A stretch of DNA of 64,000 nucleotides from JBGPQJ01 sp963829485. GTDB lineage: Bacteria > Chloroflexota > Anaerolineae > Anaerolineales > Villigracilaceae. Positions 46,363 through 55,689 of the stretch are shown piece by piece. The notes beneath the pieces are model-generated. The model made no database searches. It saw nothing but the letters and a program-made list of their open reading frames with translations, and was not told the DNA's origin. The DNA is taken from contig CAWHIK010000010.1 in the NCBI GenBank assembly GCA_963829485.1, positions 558,001 to 622,000 of the forward strand, in the 5' to 3' direction. A program made the translations under genes and the position numbers. The first letter of the stretch is position 1. Each line of letters opens with the position of its first letter.

Positions 46363-47449
46363 TAATTTCAACTGCACAGCCTGTTCTGTACTGCTTACCG
46401 GTTATCGGACTGGCTAATCTCTTTATTGAGTTAACCCAAGGTCCTGAGTTGTATAAAAAAGCAGGGTCAGAATCGTCGGGAATGACCGAGGGTTCTGGAT
46501 AATTCGATACCAGGTTTATGGAAATGTTTATTGACCCTACCAGAATGAATGATGCGGTCAACAGGATGTTATCTATCAAAATAATGAAATTCGTGGATGT
46601 GATTAATTCAAGCGGAGTTTCAAAATAATAAAGCCTCCCCAGGTTCAGGGTGGTCGAAAATAACGCGAGTAGGATCACGTTCAATCCAGTTATAAAATAA
46701 AAAAACCGGTGACCAAGCTTGTCATTAGGGGGAAGACGAAACAGATTCCAGGGGATAAATCCTATAAGAAAAAGCGAGACAACCAGGCAGATAGGTAGGA
46801 TTAATTGGACTACATCCTGAATTACTATTGCGGAGTAGAACGCCCAAAGCAGCCAGGGAATTGCCATCACCTTGTAATAGCGTCCCGGTTTTCGATTCTC
46901 GTTTTTAAAGAAAATAAATTTCAAGACTATCGTGCTCAAGAAAAGAAATCCAATTGAAAGTTCAAAAACATTGAGCGGTAAATTGCTGGATGACATTGCA
47001 GCAATAAATGAATGAATGATCAATCCGATTCCGCAAAGACCATTCAGGAGAAGGGTCAAGGAAGGCAACATGTCCTTTTCTTGTGCATACCCCAAAATGG
47101 GTAATTCAAACGCAGCGACAACCATTCCAAACGCGAGAACAAGAGATATCAGAAAACCCACAAACGCACTTTGCTGGAAGTAGAAAAAACCAATAATGCA
47201 CAACAGAACTGCTCCAGCCAGGGTTATTCCCTGCTGGATGGGTTTTGGATGATCCATTATGGATAGTGACAACAGGAATGTGCTTAGCAAGAATAAAAAC
47301 CACCCAACAGCCGGTACCCAGTCAGATGGAATGGTTTGGTAAGTGCCAGAATTTATATTGGGAGCAAGGAGCATGCTCTGGGACGTTAAGGATAGTATCA
47401 GCGCAACTAAAAATACGGTCGAAAATTGTAATTGCCTGTTCCTGGACAT
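46355..47449 (-). CDS. Polytopic membrane protein, possibly the sensor part of the HD-GYP protein
   Basis: I do not recognise a named family. It has about ten hydrophobic segments over 364 residues and a ~45-residue cytoplasmic tail (YPEPSVIPDDSDPAFLYN). The stop overlaps the HD-GYP start. Given the many one-base insertions in this window, the tail ending ASPITGKQYRTGC may be a misread of a continuous frame into EQAVQLKLMDEDLSS. The ATG at 47,449 (MSRNRQLQFSTVFL) is used; no strong binding site is visible there or at the TTG at 47,515. Confidence 0.7.
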   Translation of the reverse strand: MSRNRQLQFSTVFLVALILSLTSQSMLLAPNINSGTYQTIPSDWVPAVGWFLFLLSTFLLSLSIMDHPKPIQQGITLAGAVLLCIIGFFYFQQSAFVGFLISLVLAFGMVVAAFELPILGYAQEKDMLPSLTLLLNGLCGIGLIIHSFIAAMSSSNLPLNVFELSIGFLFLSTIVLKFIFFKNENRKPGRYYKVMAIPWLLWAFYSAIVIQDVVQLILPICLVVSLFLIGFIPWNLFRLPPNDKLGHRFFYFITGLNVILLALFSTTLNLGRLYYFETPLELITSTNFIILIDNILLTASFILVGSINISINLVSNYPEPSVIPDDSDPAFLYNSGPWVNSIKRLASPITGKQYRTGCAVEING

Positions 47450-47590
47450 TGCAATAAGGATAGCATAGGTATAAGGTTTTTTCAATCCTGCGGGAAATTC
47501 ATGGGAGAAATTCAATTACACACGACGAATAGGCGTAATTGGGTACGAATTGTGATGAATATCGCTTGGATAATCTCATAACGGCTAATC

Positions 47591-47599
47591 TGATATAAT
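47591..47599 (+). promoter_or_regulatory. Extended -10 promoter of the purine nucleoside phosphorylase gene
   Basis: TGATATAAT combines a TGn extension with a perfect TATAAT (47,594-47,599), 75 bases upstream of the ATG at 47,674. No good -35 hexamer lies 16-18 bases upstream, which extended -10 promoters can tolerate. The gap is shared with the divergent membrane protein gene. Confidence 0.5.
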
Positions 47600-47673
47600 T
47601 CAACCAGCGGATTGATAATAATAAAGAATCCTGTTTACGTTGAGATTTTCATCAATTTAGCGTCGAGAAAATT

Positions 47674-48510
47674 ATGCAACCTTATTTTACTTTAGAGCAG
47701 TACGATGAAATTGCGGGGGTAATAAAAGGAAAAGCGAAATTCCTTCCCGAAATCGCCATAATATTGGGTTCTGGTTTGGGAGGTTTTGCAGATTCACTTG
47801 AAGATCCGCTAGTTATTCCCTACAGCGAGCTCCCTCATTGGCCGGTTTCCACAGTTCCAGGGCATGCGGGGCGGATCGTGATTGGCATGCTTGAAGGGAA
47901 ATGTCTGTTGGCGATGCAAGGTCGTATCCATTTTTACGAGGGATACACCATGCAACAGGTTACTCTACCCATCCGCGTTTTTCAGCGTCTGGGGATTGAA
48001 TTGTTGATCGTTACGAATGCTGCCGGAGCGGTCAATCCGGAGTTTTCCCCCGGCGATTTAATGCTGATCACGGACCACATCAATTTTGTCGGGATGGCTG
48101 GATTCAATCCGCTATTTGGACCAAATATCGATAGTCTTGGTCCGCGCTTTCCAGACATGAGTCAGGCGTACGATCGGGAGTTACTCGACCTGGCACGAAA
48201 AGCTGCGGCGGAATCCCAGGTTGATTTACGGGAAGGAATCTATATTGGCCTGAGCGGTCCTTCTTTCGAGGGACCCGCTGACCTAAGGTTCCTCAGAATG
48301 ATCGGAGCGGATGCCGTAGGGATGTCCACTGTCTCAGAGGTCACCGTCGCCCGGCATGGCAACACGCGAGTGCTGGGTATTTCAGGGATCAGCAATAAAG
48401 CCAACCTAGACGGAAGTTCCATCACCACTCATGAAGAGGTTCTGGAAGCCGGGAAAATGATCGCTCCCAAAATGGAACGATTAATCCGGTCGGTGGTAAG
48501 AAAACTATAG
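47674..48510 (+). CDS. punA: Purine nucleoside phosphorylase, trimeric type
   Basis: Splits purine (deoxy)nucleosides with phosphate into base and (deoxy)ribose 1-phosphate. The 278 residues contain the phosphate site ILGSGLGGFAD, PGHAGRIVIG, QGRIHFYEGY, the TNAAGAV strand, GLSGPSFEGPADLRFL and GMSTVSEVTVARH. ISNKAN keeps the asparagine that selects 6-oxopurines. Together with the deoxynucleoside kinase it points to purine salvage. Confidence 0.93.
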   Translation: MQPYFTLEQYDEIAGVIKGKAKFLPEIAIILGSGLGGFADSLEDPLVIPYSELPHWPVSTVPGHAGRIVIGMLEGKCLLAMQGRIHFYEGYTMQQVTLPIRVFQRLGIELLIVTNAAGAVNPEFSPGDLMLITDHINFVGMAGFNPLFGPNIDSLGPRFPDMSQAYDRELLDLARKAAAESQVDLREGIYIGLSGPSFEGPADLRFLRMIGADAVGMSTVSEVTVARHGNTRVLGISGISNKANLDGSSITTHEEVLEAGKMIAPKMERLIRSVVRKL

Positions 48511-48527
48511 AGGAATCACGGGGTGGA

Positions 48528-49211
48528 ATGGAGGCACTTTTTCGATTCCTTGCACATTATGAGGTGCTGATATATCTTATTCTCGCCGCAAGTTTGTTGA
48601 TCACATCCCGTTGGTTGTGGCGGGCTGTTAGGGAAGGTCAGGATGCATTTTATGCGCTGGAACAACAATTCGCAATGCGTCATCTGACTTCAGCGATCAT
48701 TGCCATAATATTAATAGTTTTGCTTGCTTTGGGAGAATTGTATATAACATCCTTCCTGGTACCGGACCTTCCCATATCCACATTCTTGTCAACTCCCACA
48801 GTTGATGTGGTTTCTGAATTTCCTCCCACCCCAATCAGCGAAGGGAATTCACCTTCTTCCGGGATTTCTGTAATCGCTGCATCCGCCATACCTGAAAGTA
48901 AAGGATGTTTACCGGGATCGATCATGATCACTAACCCTGCGCCGGGACAGGAGTTAAGCGGGGTGGTGGAAATTTATGGGACGGTGGTCGTGAAGGATCT
49001 GGGATTTTACAAATTTGAATTTTCTCCCCAGGGATTGGAAACATGGGCAACGTTTTTTGCAGGGCGGGAGATAAAACCTGAAGCGCCCATCGGAGTTTGG
49101 GACACCACACAATTGGTCCCTGGAGATTATCAACTTAGACTTGTCACGACAGATAACCAGGGAAGTGAATTTCCACCGTGTGTTATCAACGTTCGCGTAA
49201 TCGGAGGCTAA
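48528..49211 (+). CDS. Hypothetical membrane-anchored protein with extracytoplasmic beta domain
   Basis: I do not recognise this protein. It has two hydrophobic helices (~residues 13-33 and 56-79), a serine/proline-rich linker (~85-120) and a C-terminal domain of about 100 residues with a beta-sandwich look: ITNPAPGQELSGVVEIYGTV, YKFEFSP, GVWDTTQLVPGDYQLRLVTTDN. Similar domains occur as extracellular Ig-like modules (inference). It begins 17 bases after punA and may share its transcript. Confidence 0.65.
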   Translation: MEALFRFLAHYEVLIYLILAASLLITSRWLWRAVREGQDAFYALEQQFAMRHLTSAIIAIILIVLLALGELYITSFLVPDLPISTFLSTPTVDVVSEFPPTPISEGNSPSSGISVIAASAIPESKGCLPGSIMITNPAPGQELSGVVEIYGTVVVKDLGFYKFEFSPQGLETWATFFAGREIKPEAPIGVWDTTQLVPGDYQLRLVTTDNQGSEFPPCVINVRVIGG

Positions 49212-49223
49212 TAGTAAACCTGC

Positions 49224-49757
49224 ATGCCTGAAATTGAGATTCGTCCCGCCGTCGCAACCGATATAAAAACATTGATATCCCTCGATCATGTCATCGAGAG
49301 TGACTATGTTTGGCAGGTGGATATCCATAGATCAAGCGGTGAAGTGGATGTATTGTTGAGGGAAGTCAGGCTGCCGAGGACTGTCTCGGTCCATTACCCT
49401 CGCGCAACGCAAACACTCGTCGACGATTGGAATAAATCGCCCATACTGGTTGCTGTCCATTCGAACCAGCTTGTGGGATACCTGCGTTTGACGGACCAAA
49501 TGGTTCCGGGAACTGTCTGGATAACCGACCTCATCGTAGGGAAGAATTACCGTAAAAAAGGTATCGCCACGGCGTTGGTCATTGCCGCCCACCAGTGGGC
49601 TCTCCAACGAGGAAGTCGTAGGGCTGTGATGGAAATGCCGTCCAAAAATAGTGCAGCCATTAAGCTGGCTCAAAAACTCGGATACGAATTTTGCGGGTAC
49701 AACGATCAGTATTACGTTTCGCGGGATGTGGCATTATTTTTCGGAAGATTAATTTGA
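49224..49757 (+). CDS. GNAT-family N-acetyltransferase
   Basis: A 177-residue acetyltransferase with the acetyl-CoA motif NYRKKGIATALVIAAHQWAL, a preceding TVWITDLIVG strand and SKNSAAIKLAQKLGYEFCGY. It starts 12 bases after the previous gene. Substrate unknown; the RimI-like end suggests proteins or small amines, but this is a guess. Confidence 0.82.
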   Translation: MPEIEIRPAVATDIKTLISLDHVIESDYVWQVDIHRSSGEVDVLLREVRLPRTVSVHYPRATQTLVDDWNKSPILVAVHSNQLVGYLRLTDQMVPGTVWITDLIVGKNYRKKGIATALVIAAHQWALQRGSRRAVMEMPSKNSAAIKLAQKLGYEFCGYNDQYYVSRDVALFFGRLI

Positions 49758-49814
49758 CCTTGGGAATTTTTGGCATAGCATCTCTGTAGACTTAATACGT
49801 CGATTGAAAGGAAT

Positions 49815-51734
49815 ATGATGTTTATTGGTTGGGACGAAGCCTTCCTGGCGGGGATAATTACTGTAAACCAGATCCTTACCGCAGGAATTGCAATTACAGC
49901 ATTTTCTCTTCTTTTATATGCCTTGTCTTTCAACCTTAGGGACAGGGTAGCCAGGTCGTTTGCTGTTATTCTCGTTTGTGTTGTCGTTATTTTCTCTTCA
50001 GAAGCATTAGCCAGCACGGTTCAGCGCGAATTTATTGACGATCTGATGAGACTTCAATGGGTGGGATTGGTTTTTCTCCCCGCCGGGTATCTTCAACTTT
50101 CTGATGCCCTGCTGGTCACCGCTGGCCGCCCGTCCAGAGGCCGCCGCCGAATCGCGGTCCGGGTGATGTACGCCTTCTCATTCTTTTTCCTTGCCCTTCT
50201 TTTCGCGGGAGAACTGGTCGGACCACTCGTCGCCAACGGGCAACCCGCACCTCATTTGCAGCGCACCATGTGGACGGAGGTCTTCACGCTTTTCTATATG
50301 GCTGCCATGGTCTGGGCAGGATTCAATTTCATTCGCGCTTATCAGAGAATGCTCACCCGCTCCGGCCGGCGGCGCATGATCTACCTGATGGCCGGCGCTA
50401 CAGCCCCAGCTCTTGGCTCTTATCCTTATCTTTTATTCGGGTCAACCATTGCTGTTTATTCCCCGTCCTTTTTCTGGGTCACGGCTGCCTTGATCAATCT
50501 GTCTGTTGGGGTATTGATCGTCATCATGGCATACGCAGTCGCTTTCTTTGGAGTATCCTGGCCGGACCGGGTGATAAAAAGCCGTTTATTTAAATGGATC
50601 ATGCGCGGACCTGTCACAGCATCCATTACGCTGGCAGTTATGACGATTTTGCGCCGCCTGGGTGTGGAAATTTACGGATTGGAATACAACGCTGCGGTGC
50701 CGGTCGCTGTGGTGATCACAATACTGGTGGTCGAGCATGGCATTACCCTGGCTGCGCCATATTGGGAGCGATTCCTGTTTTTTGGAGGAGATCGCACCCA
50801 GTTACAGCTTATCCATAATATTGAGGAACGTCTGCTCACCCAGGGGGATCTGCGTCAATTCCTTGAGGTTGTGCTGGCTGCAGTTCGAGACCATATGCAG
50901 GCACCTTCCGCTTTTATCGCCTCTCTTGACGAGACGTCATTATCACTGCTGGTCACAGCGGGACGACCGTTAATGGAGGCGAACAACCTTACCGGAGCTC
51001 TGGAGGAACTTGATAAGGGAGACGAATCCTCTCAAGAGTTTATATGGGACGGATATTGGGTCCTGCCGCTTCGGCAAAAGCCCGGCGATGAGGATCTTGA
51101 TCAAACTCCTCCCTTGCTTGGAATCCTGGGAGTGGCTCGTAGTGTCGACCAGGTGCTGGAGAAGGAGCAACGACAGGCCTTGTGGCTTCTCGCGAACCGG
51201 GCAACCCTGGCGTTGGAAGATAGAAAATTACAGCAGCGGATATTTCGTTCCCTCGAAGACCTTGAACCGCAGGTGGATTTGATTCAACGGATGCGGGCGG
51301 CAGGACGGTACGACAGTGGGACGAGTCTGCTGAGCGATGAGTTTGCTCCCGATTCGGACGTTGCCACCTGGGTCAAGGACGCCTTAAATCATTATTGGGG
51401 CGGACCGAAACTCACCCAGTCGCCTCTTCTTAATATGAAAATCGTCCAGGAGGCTGCTTCATCGGAGTATGACGGGAATGCACCCAACGCGTTGCGCGCA
51501 GTATTGAAACGGGCGGTGGAACAGGTAAAGCCGGAAGGTGAGCGGCGTTTTACTTCGGAATGGATTTTATACAATATTCTTGAAATGAAGTTTATTGAAG
51601 GAAGAAAAGTCAGGGATGTTGCCAACCGGCTTGCAATGTCGGAGGCGGATTTGTACCGTAAACAAAGGGTTGCGGTTGAAGCTGTGGCGAGGGCGATGAT
51701 CGATATGGAATCCCAAGCCCAGGCTTTAAAGTAA
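49815..51734 (+). CDS. Membrane protein with GAF-like domain and C-terminal helix-turn-helix
   Basis: A 639-residue protein. The N-terminal ~300 residues hold eight or nine hydrophobic segments resembling a 7TM sensor. Residues ~330-480 look like a GAF domain (LLTQGDLRQFLEVVLAAVRD...LLGILGVAR...RQALWLLANRATLALEDR). There is no kinase, GGDEF or phosphatase domain; instead the last ~60 residues (SEWILYNILEMKFIEGRK, then VRDVANRLAMSEADLYRKQR) look like a sigma-region-4 type helix-turn-helix. It may be a membrane-tethered transcription regulator. AAAGGAAT precedes the ATG. Confidence 0.7.
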   Translation: MMFIGWDEAFLAGIITVNQILTAGIAITAFSLLLYALSFNLRDRVARSFAVILVCVVVIFSSEALASTVQREFIDDLMRLQWVGLVFLPAGYLQLSDALLVTAGRPSRGRRRIAVRVMYAFSFFFLALLFAGELVGPLVANGQPAPHLQRTMWTEVFTLFYMAAMVWAGFNFIRAYQRMLTRSGRRRMIYLMAGATAPALGSYPYLLFGSTIAVYSPSFFWVTAALINLSVGVLIVIMAYAVAFFGVSWPDRVIKSRLFKWIMRGPVTASITLAVMTILRRLGVEIYGLEYNAAVPVAVVITILVVEHGITLAAPYWERFLFFGGDRTQLQLIHNIEERLLTQGDLRQFLEVVLAAVRDHMQAPSAFIASLDETSLSLLVTAGRPLMEANNLTGALEELDKGDESSQEFIWDGYWVLPLRQKPGDEDLDQTPPLLGILGVARSVDQVLEKEQRQALWLLANRATLALEDRKLQQRIFRSLEDLEPQVDLIQRMRAAGRYDSGTSLLSDEFAPDSDVATWVKDALNHYWGGPKLTQSPLLNMKIVQEAASSEYDGNAPNALRAVLKRAVEQVKPEGERRFTSEWILYNILEMKFIEGRKVRDVANRLAMSEADLYRKQRVAVEAVARAMIDMESQAQALK

Positions 51735-51749
51735 CCCAGGAGGTGGGAT

Positions 51750-52721
51750 GTGATGGTGGTAAAAAAACAAACAGCTGCAATTATGGAAACTTCATCCAAT
51801 GATGATGGGTGGTGGGCGTCGGTATTGGCTGATGAAGAGCGGCATTTGGTTCCGATCAGGACGACCCAGACGGCTTCAGCTACGACGAAAATGACGGATG
51901 ACCCTGACAGAGGAGATGGTAAATCATCCCAGCAGGATTGGACCCAGGCAAAGTTGGCATACGAACAGGACAAGATTGTGCGGCTCACTGTGACAGGATG
52001 CAATAGAGGCGGACTGTTGGTCGAAGGCGAAGACCTTCAGGGATTCGTCCCATTCTCACATCTGGTGGACATGAACAACCACCCGGATGGCGACGGCCGC
52101 CTGGAATACCTCGCTGGTTATGTAGGTCGCACCCTCAGTCTGAAGGTGATCGAATGTGTCCCGGATGAAGGGAGGGTCGTTTTTTCTGAGAGAGCGGCAA
52201 GATCCGAGTCTGGGTGCCGAACGAAACTTTTCAGTGAATTGACAGTCGGTCAGACGGTAAAAGGCGATGTCACCAATATTACTGAATTTGGAGTGTTCAT
52301 CGACTTAGGCGGTGTGGAAGGTCTGATACATATTTCGGAACTTTCATGGGGTCGCGTCGTACACCCTGCTGACATCGTCAGCCTTGGAGAAAATCTCGAA
52401 GTGTTGGTGATCGATGTCTCGCCGGAGCGCTGCAGGGTGGCGCTAAGTCTCAAAAGACTGGAAGCGAATCCATGGGAGACGGTCAAGGATCGCTACATGA
52501 TCAATGATATAGTATCAGCGGTTATCACAACGATCGTCTCTTTCGGGGCTTTTGCTCGATTGGAGGAAGGACTCGAAGGATTGATCCATGTTTCCGAAAT
52601 TCCACTTGAGAATGGACATACAATCAAGGAACACTTATCCACTGGCCAAAAAGTGAATGTCAGAATCCTGCAGATTGATGCAACCCATCAACGGTTGGGT
52701 TTAAGCCTGAAGTTGGAATAA
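51750..52721 (+). CDS. Protein with three S1 RNA-binding domains
   Basis: A 323-residue RNA-binding protein. A variable, charged N-terminal tail (~75 residues) precedes three S1 domains: VRLTVTGCNRGGLLVEGEDL, VKGDVTNITEFGVFIDLGGVEGLIH and VSAVITTIVSFGAFARLEEGLEGLIH. It resembles short ribosomal protein S1 homologues (RpsA/YpfD) but has only three repeats. AGGAGG lies 6-9 bases upstream of GTG 51,750 and ATG 51,753, either of which may be the start. ftsK follows 4 bases later. Confidence 0.82.
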   Translation: MMVVKKQTAAIMETSSNDDGWWASVLADEERHLVPIRTTQTASATTKMTDDPDRGDGKSSQQDWTQAKLAYEQDKIVRLTVTGCNRGGLLVEGEDLQGFVPFSHLVDMNNHPDGDGRLEYLAGYVGRTLSLKVIECVPDEGRVVFSERAARSESGCRTKLFSELTVGQTVKGDVTNITEFGVFIDLGGVEGLIHISELSWGRVVHPADIVSLGENLEVLVIDVSPERCRVALSLKRLEANPWETVKDRYMINDIVSAVITTIVSFGAFARLEEGLEGLIHVSEIPLENGHTIKEHLSTGQKVNVRILQIDATHQRLGLSLKLE

Positions 52722-52725
52722 GATA

Positions 52726-54993
52726 ATGCCGCTGTCTGAACGTAAATATGATGCCAGTGAAGAACCACCCAGCCAGGATTGGTTTGGGTGGGTTGACCGG
52801 ATTCGAAAATCATTTGGTCGTTTTTCATGGGATATCGGCGGGATCATTCTGATCGCCTTATCCTTGATGCTTCTGTTGGCGTTTACAGGATTGACCAGTG
52901 GCAGACTGCTTTCCTTTTTCTCTTCACAGTTACGTGTATGGTTTGGATGGGGAAGCTTTCTCTTCGTAATTGCCACTGCACTGGGAGGTTTTTTTCTACT
53001 TCGAAAATCCAAGGATCCCCTTTCAGTGAAGTGGGGAAAAGTGATCGCCATTGAAGTTGCTGCATTCCTGTTGTTGGCACTATTGTCCGTGATAGGCGAG
53101 CCGATTGGCAGGATGGCAGGAATTCCACTCAATGCATTGGAACGAGCAGAAACTGGTAAAGACGGAGGACTGATAGGGTGGGGGCTGGCCAATCTTTTTG
53201 GCCGGTTTGTCAGCCCTGTCCTTTCTGTACTTCTTATCTTTGTGGCATTGACATTGACGACGATCGTAGCTCTTGGATTAATACCGAAAATCGAAGCCTG
53301 GCTTTACCGTATGGCCGGCGAAGATATCCCATCTCAGGTGAACCCGGTTGAAATCCCAAAAACAGCCAATAATGAACCATCTCCTTCTCAAGATGGTGTG
53401 ACCGAAGCGGTCGGTTCGTCTCCTCCAAAGACCACTACCAAAAAAGCTGTTCCCCTTGAGAAGAAATTTCGGAAAGCGTTCAAGGTCTCAGATGCTCCGG
53501 ATGAGAAGCCGGCCAAGCCGCTGCCCAGAGGCGAGCGTCTACCGCCCCTCAACCTGCTTCTCGGCGACCAATCGGTGCGCCCCGATGAAAAGACCATCAA
53601 CCAGACTGCTGGGATGATCGAAAAAACCCTTTCGGAATTTGGAATCCCAGCTCAGGTGATAGGATTCAGAGTGGGTCCATCCGTAACTCAATTTGCTGTG
53701 CAGCCTGGTTTTATTAAGAAGCCAGGTTCGAATGAAGACGATCCTCAATTGATGAAAGTCCGCGTCGCACAAATTGCAGCATTGCAAAGGGACCTTGCCC
53801 TGACGCTTTCAGCTGAGCGATTGAGAATCGAAGCGCCGGTACCGGGCAAACCGTACGTCGGCATCGAAGTGCCCAACACCAGGACATCCGTGGTACGATT
53901 GCGCCCGATATTGGAAGGCGAGGCGTTTAATAAGATCGGAAAACCGCTGGCCATCGCACTCGGAAGGGATGTCTCAGGGCAGCCGGTCATCGCTGATTTA
54001 TCGCGGATGCCTCACCTGCTTATCGCCGGCGCAACCGGATCCGGGAAATCGGTCTGTATTACGTCCATCGCAGCATGCCTGGCGATGAACAATGCACCGG
54101 AAGACATGCGCCTTGTCATGATCGATTCGAAAATGGTTGAATTAATCCGTTATAACGGTCTGCCGCATTTATTGGGCAAGGTTGAGACGGATATCAACCG
54201 GATCATGGGAGTGCTGCGATGGGTGGTGGTGGAGATGGAACATCGCTATCGCCTTCTGGAAGGCGCCCGTGCCCGTGACATAGATGTATATAACCGTCGG
54301 GCGTCTTCCCGAAAAGAAGGGTCCAGGGCGCTCCCGCGAATTGTTGTGTTGATCGATGAGCTCGCTGACCTGATGATGAATGCTGCCGACCAGACTGAGC
54401 ATAACCTGGTTCGCCTAGCCCAAATGGCTCGCGCTACAGGAATTCATCTCGTGGTGGCGACGCAGCGTCCCAGCACGGATGTTGTAACCGGTTTGATCAA
54501 GGCGAACTTCCCGGCAAGGATTTCGTTCGCAGTTTCCTCCGGCGTTGACAGCCGCGTCATCCTCGACACGCCCGGTGCAGAAACATTGCTGGGACGCGGA
54601 GATATGCTGTTCCAAAATCCCGAGGTTGGCAATCCGCTGCGCGCCCAGGGTGTTTATGTAACAGATCAGGAAATTGAGCGGATCATTGCCTTCTGGCAAA
54701 AGATGGCTACCGGCGAAGTTGAAACACCTCCGTGGGAAGCCATCCTTACTGAACCTGAAGAGGGCGAAGATTCTCTTATCGAGCAGGCAATCGAAGTCGT
54801 TCGCCAGAGTCAGCATGCCAGCGCGTCACTCCTTCAACGGAGACTACGCGTGGGTTACCCTAGGGCTGCCCGATTACTGGACGAACTGGAGGAGATGGGC
54901 ATTGTCGGTCCATCGCAAGGTGGCGGCCGTGAGCGCGAGGTGCTTGTAGAACCCGGTGACGGGAATACGGTAACGAATGATGACGATGATTAA
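52726..54993 (+). CDS. ftsK: DNA translocase FtsK/SpoIIIE
   Basis: Pumps chromosome DNA through the division septum. The 755 residues comprise four or five N-terminal membrane helices (~residues 37-190), a proline/lysine-rich linker, the motor with Walker A AGATGSGKSVC and Walker B IVVLIDELADLMM, QRPSTDVVTGLIKANFPARI, and a C-terminal gamma domain (ASLLQRRLRVGYPRAARLLDEL) that reads DNA polarity sequences. Complete and without frame breaks. Confidence 0.95.
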   Translation: MPLSERKYDASEEPPSQDWFGWVDRIRKSFGRFSWDIGGIILIALSLMLLLAFTGLTSGRLLSFFSSQLRVWFGWGSFLFVIATALGGFFLLRKSKDPLSVKWGKVIAIEVAAFLLLALLSVIGEPIGRMAGIPLNALERAETGKDGGLIGWGLANLFGRFVSPVLSVLLIFVALTLTTIVALGLIPKIEAWLYRMAGEDIPSQVNPVEIPKTANNEPSPSQDGVTEAVGSSPPKTTTKKAVPLEKKFRKAFKVSDAPDEKPAKPLPRGERLPPLNLLLGDQSVRPDEKTINQTAGMIEKTLSEFGIPAQVIGFRVGPSVTQFAVQPGFIKKPGSNEDDPQLMKVRVAQIAALQRDLALTLSAERLRIEAPVPGKPYVGIEVPNTRTSVVRLRPILEGEAFNKIGKPLAIALGRDVSGQPVIADLSRMPHLLIAGATGSGKSVCITSIAACLAMNNAPEDMRLVMIDSKMVELIRYNGLPHLLGKVETDINRIMGVLRWVVVEMEHRYRLLEGARARDIDVYNRRASSRKEGSRALPRIVVLIDELADLMMNAADQTEHNLVRLAQMARATGIHLVVATQRPSTDVVTGLIKANFPARISFAVSSGVDSRVILDTPGAETLLGRGDMLFQNPEVGNPLRAQGVYVTDQEIERIIAFWQKMATGEVETPPWEAILTEPEEGEDSLIEQAIEVVRQSQHASASLLQRRLRVGYPRAARLLDELEEMGIVGPSQGGGREREVLVEPGDGNTVTNDDDD

Positions 54994-55022
54994 TCTTACT
55001 TTTTGAACACCGCGAGGACAAT

Positions 55023-55674
55023 ATGGAACAACCTAAGAAAAGAACATTCACTGAGAATATGCGATTATGGTTCAAGGGGATTCTCGACCCCATTGCCAAT
55101 TTTTTCATCAGGATTGGGTTGACCCCCACGGCGATCACGTTGATTGGCGTTGCAGGCAACGTCGTTGCCGCATTTCTAATCGCCAATGGTCAGCTTCTTT
55201 GGGGAGGTATCCTGGCGTTGTTGATGGGTCCTTTGGATGCATTAGACGGGACGATGGCCCGATTGAGAGGGGAAGCCAGCAATTGGGGCGCATTCGTCGA
55301 TTCGGTCAGCGACCGTTATTCCGAGTTGATCCTCATGGGCGGGTTGCTTTATTTCTATGCCAATGCGGATCCTTCGAACATGATCGGTGTGATGCTCGTC
55401 TTTGCCGCAGCCGCCGGGTCCGTTCTTGTATCCTATACCAAGGCTCGAGCTGAACTCGCTGAAGTTCGATGCCAATACCGGCATTCTGACCCGCATGGAG
55501 CGTTACATGATTTTAGCTCCAGGTATGGTACTGGGATATTATTATTCCAATATCTTATTGGTTGCCATCGCCATTATCGCCATTCTGGCCAACATTACCG
55601 CTTTTCAACGGATCTGGCGTGTGAGAAAACAAGGACACGAGTTACTCAGGCAAATGAAGCAAAATAAAAAATAA
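55023..55674 (+). CDS. CDP-alcohol phosphatidyltransferase (frameshifted)
   Basis: Membrane enzyme that swaps CMP for an alcohol on CDP-diacylglycerol. The full family signature DxxDGxxAR...GxxxDxxxD is present in DALDGTMARL and WGAFVDSVSDR. The frame breaks near 55,455; removing the C after GAA gives YTKARAESLKFDANTGILTRMERYM. Repaired length is 216 residues with five or six helices. It could be phosphatidylglycerophosphate or phosphatidylinositol-phosphate synthase; the sequence alone does not decide. Confidence 0.87.
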
Positions 55675-55689
55675 CGGTAGGAGAAAATT

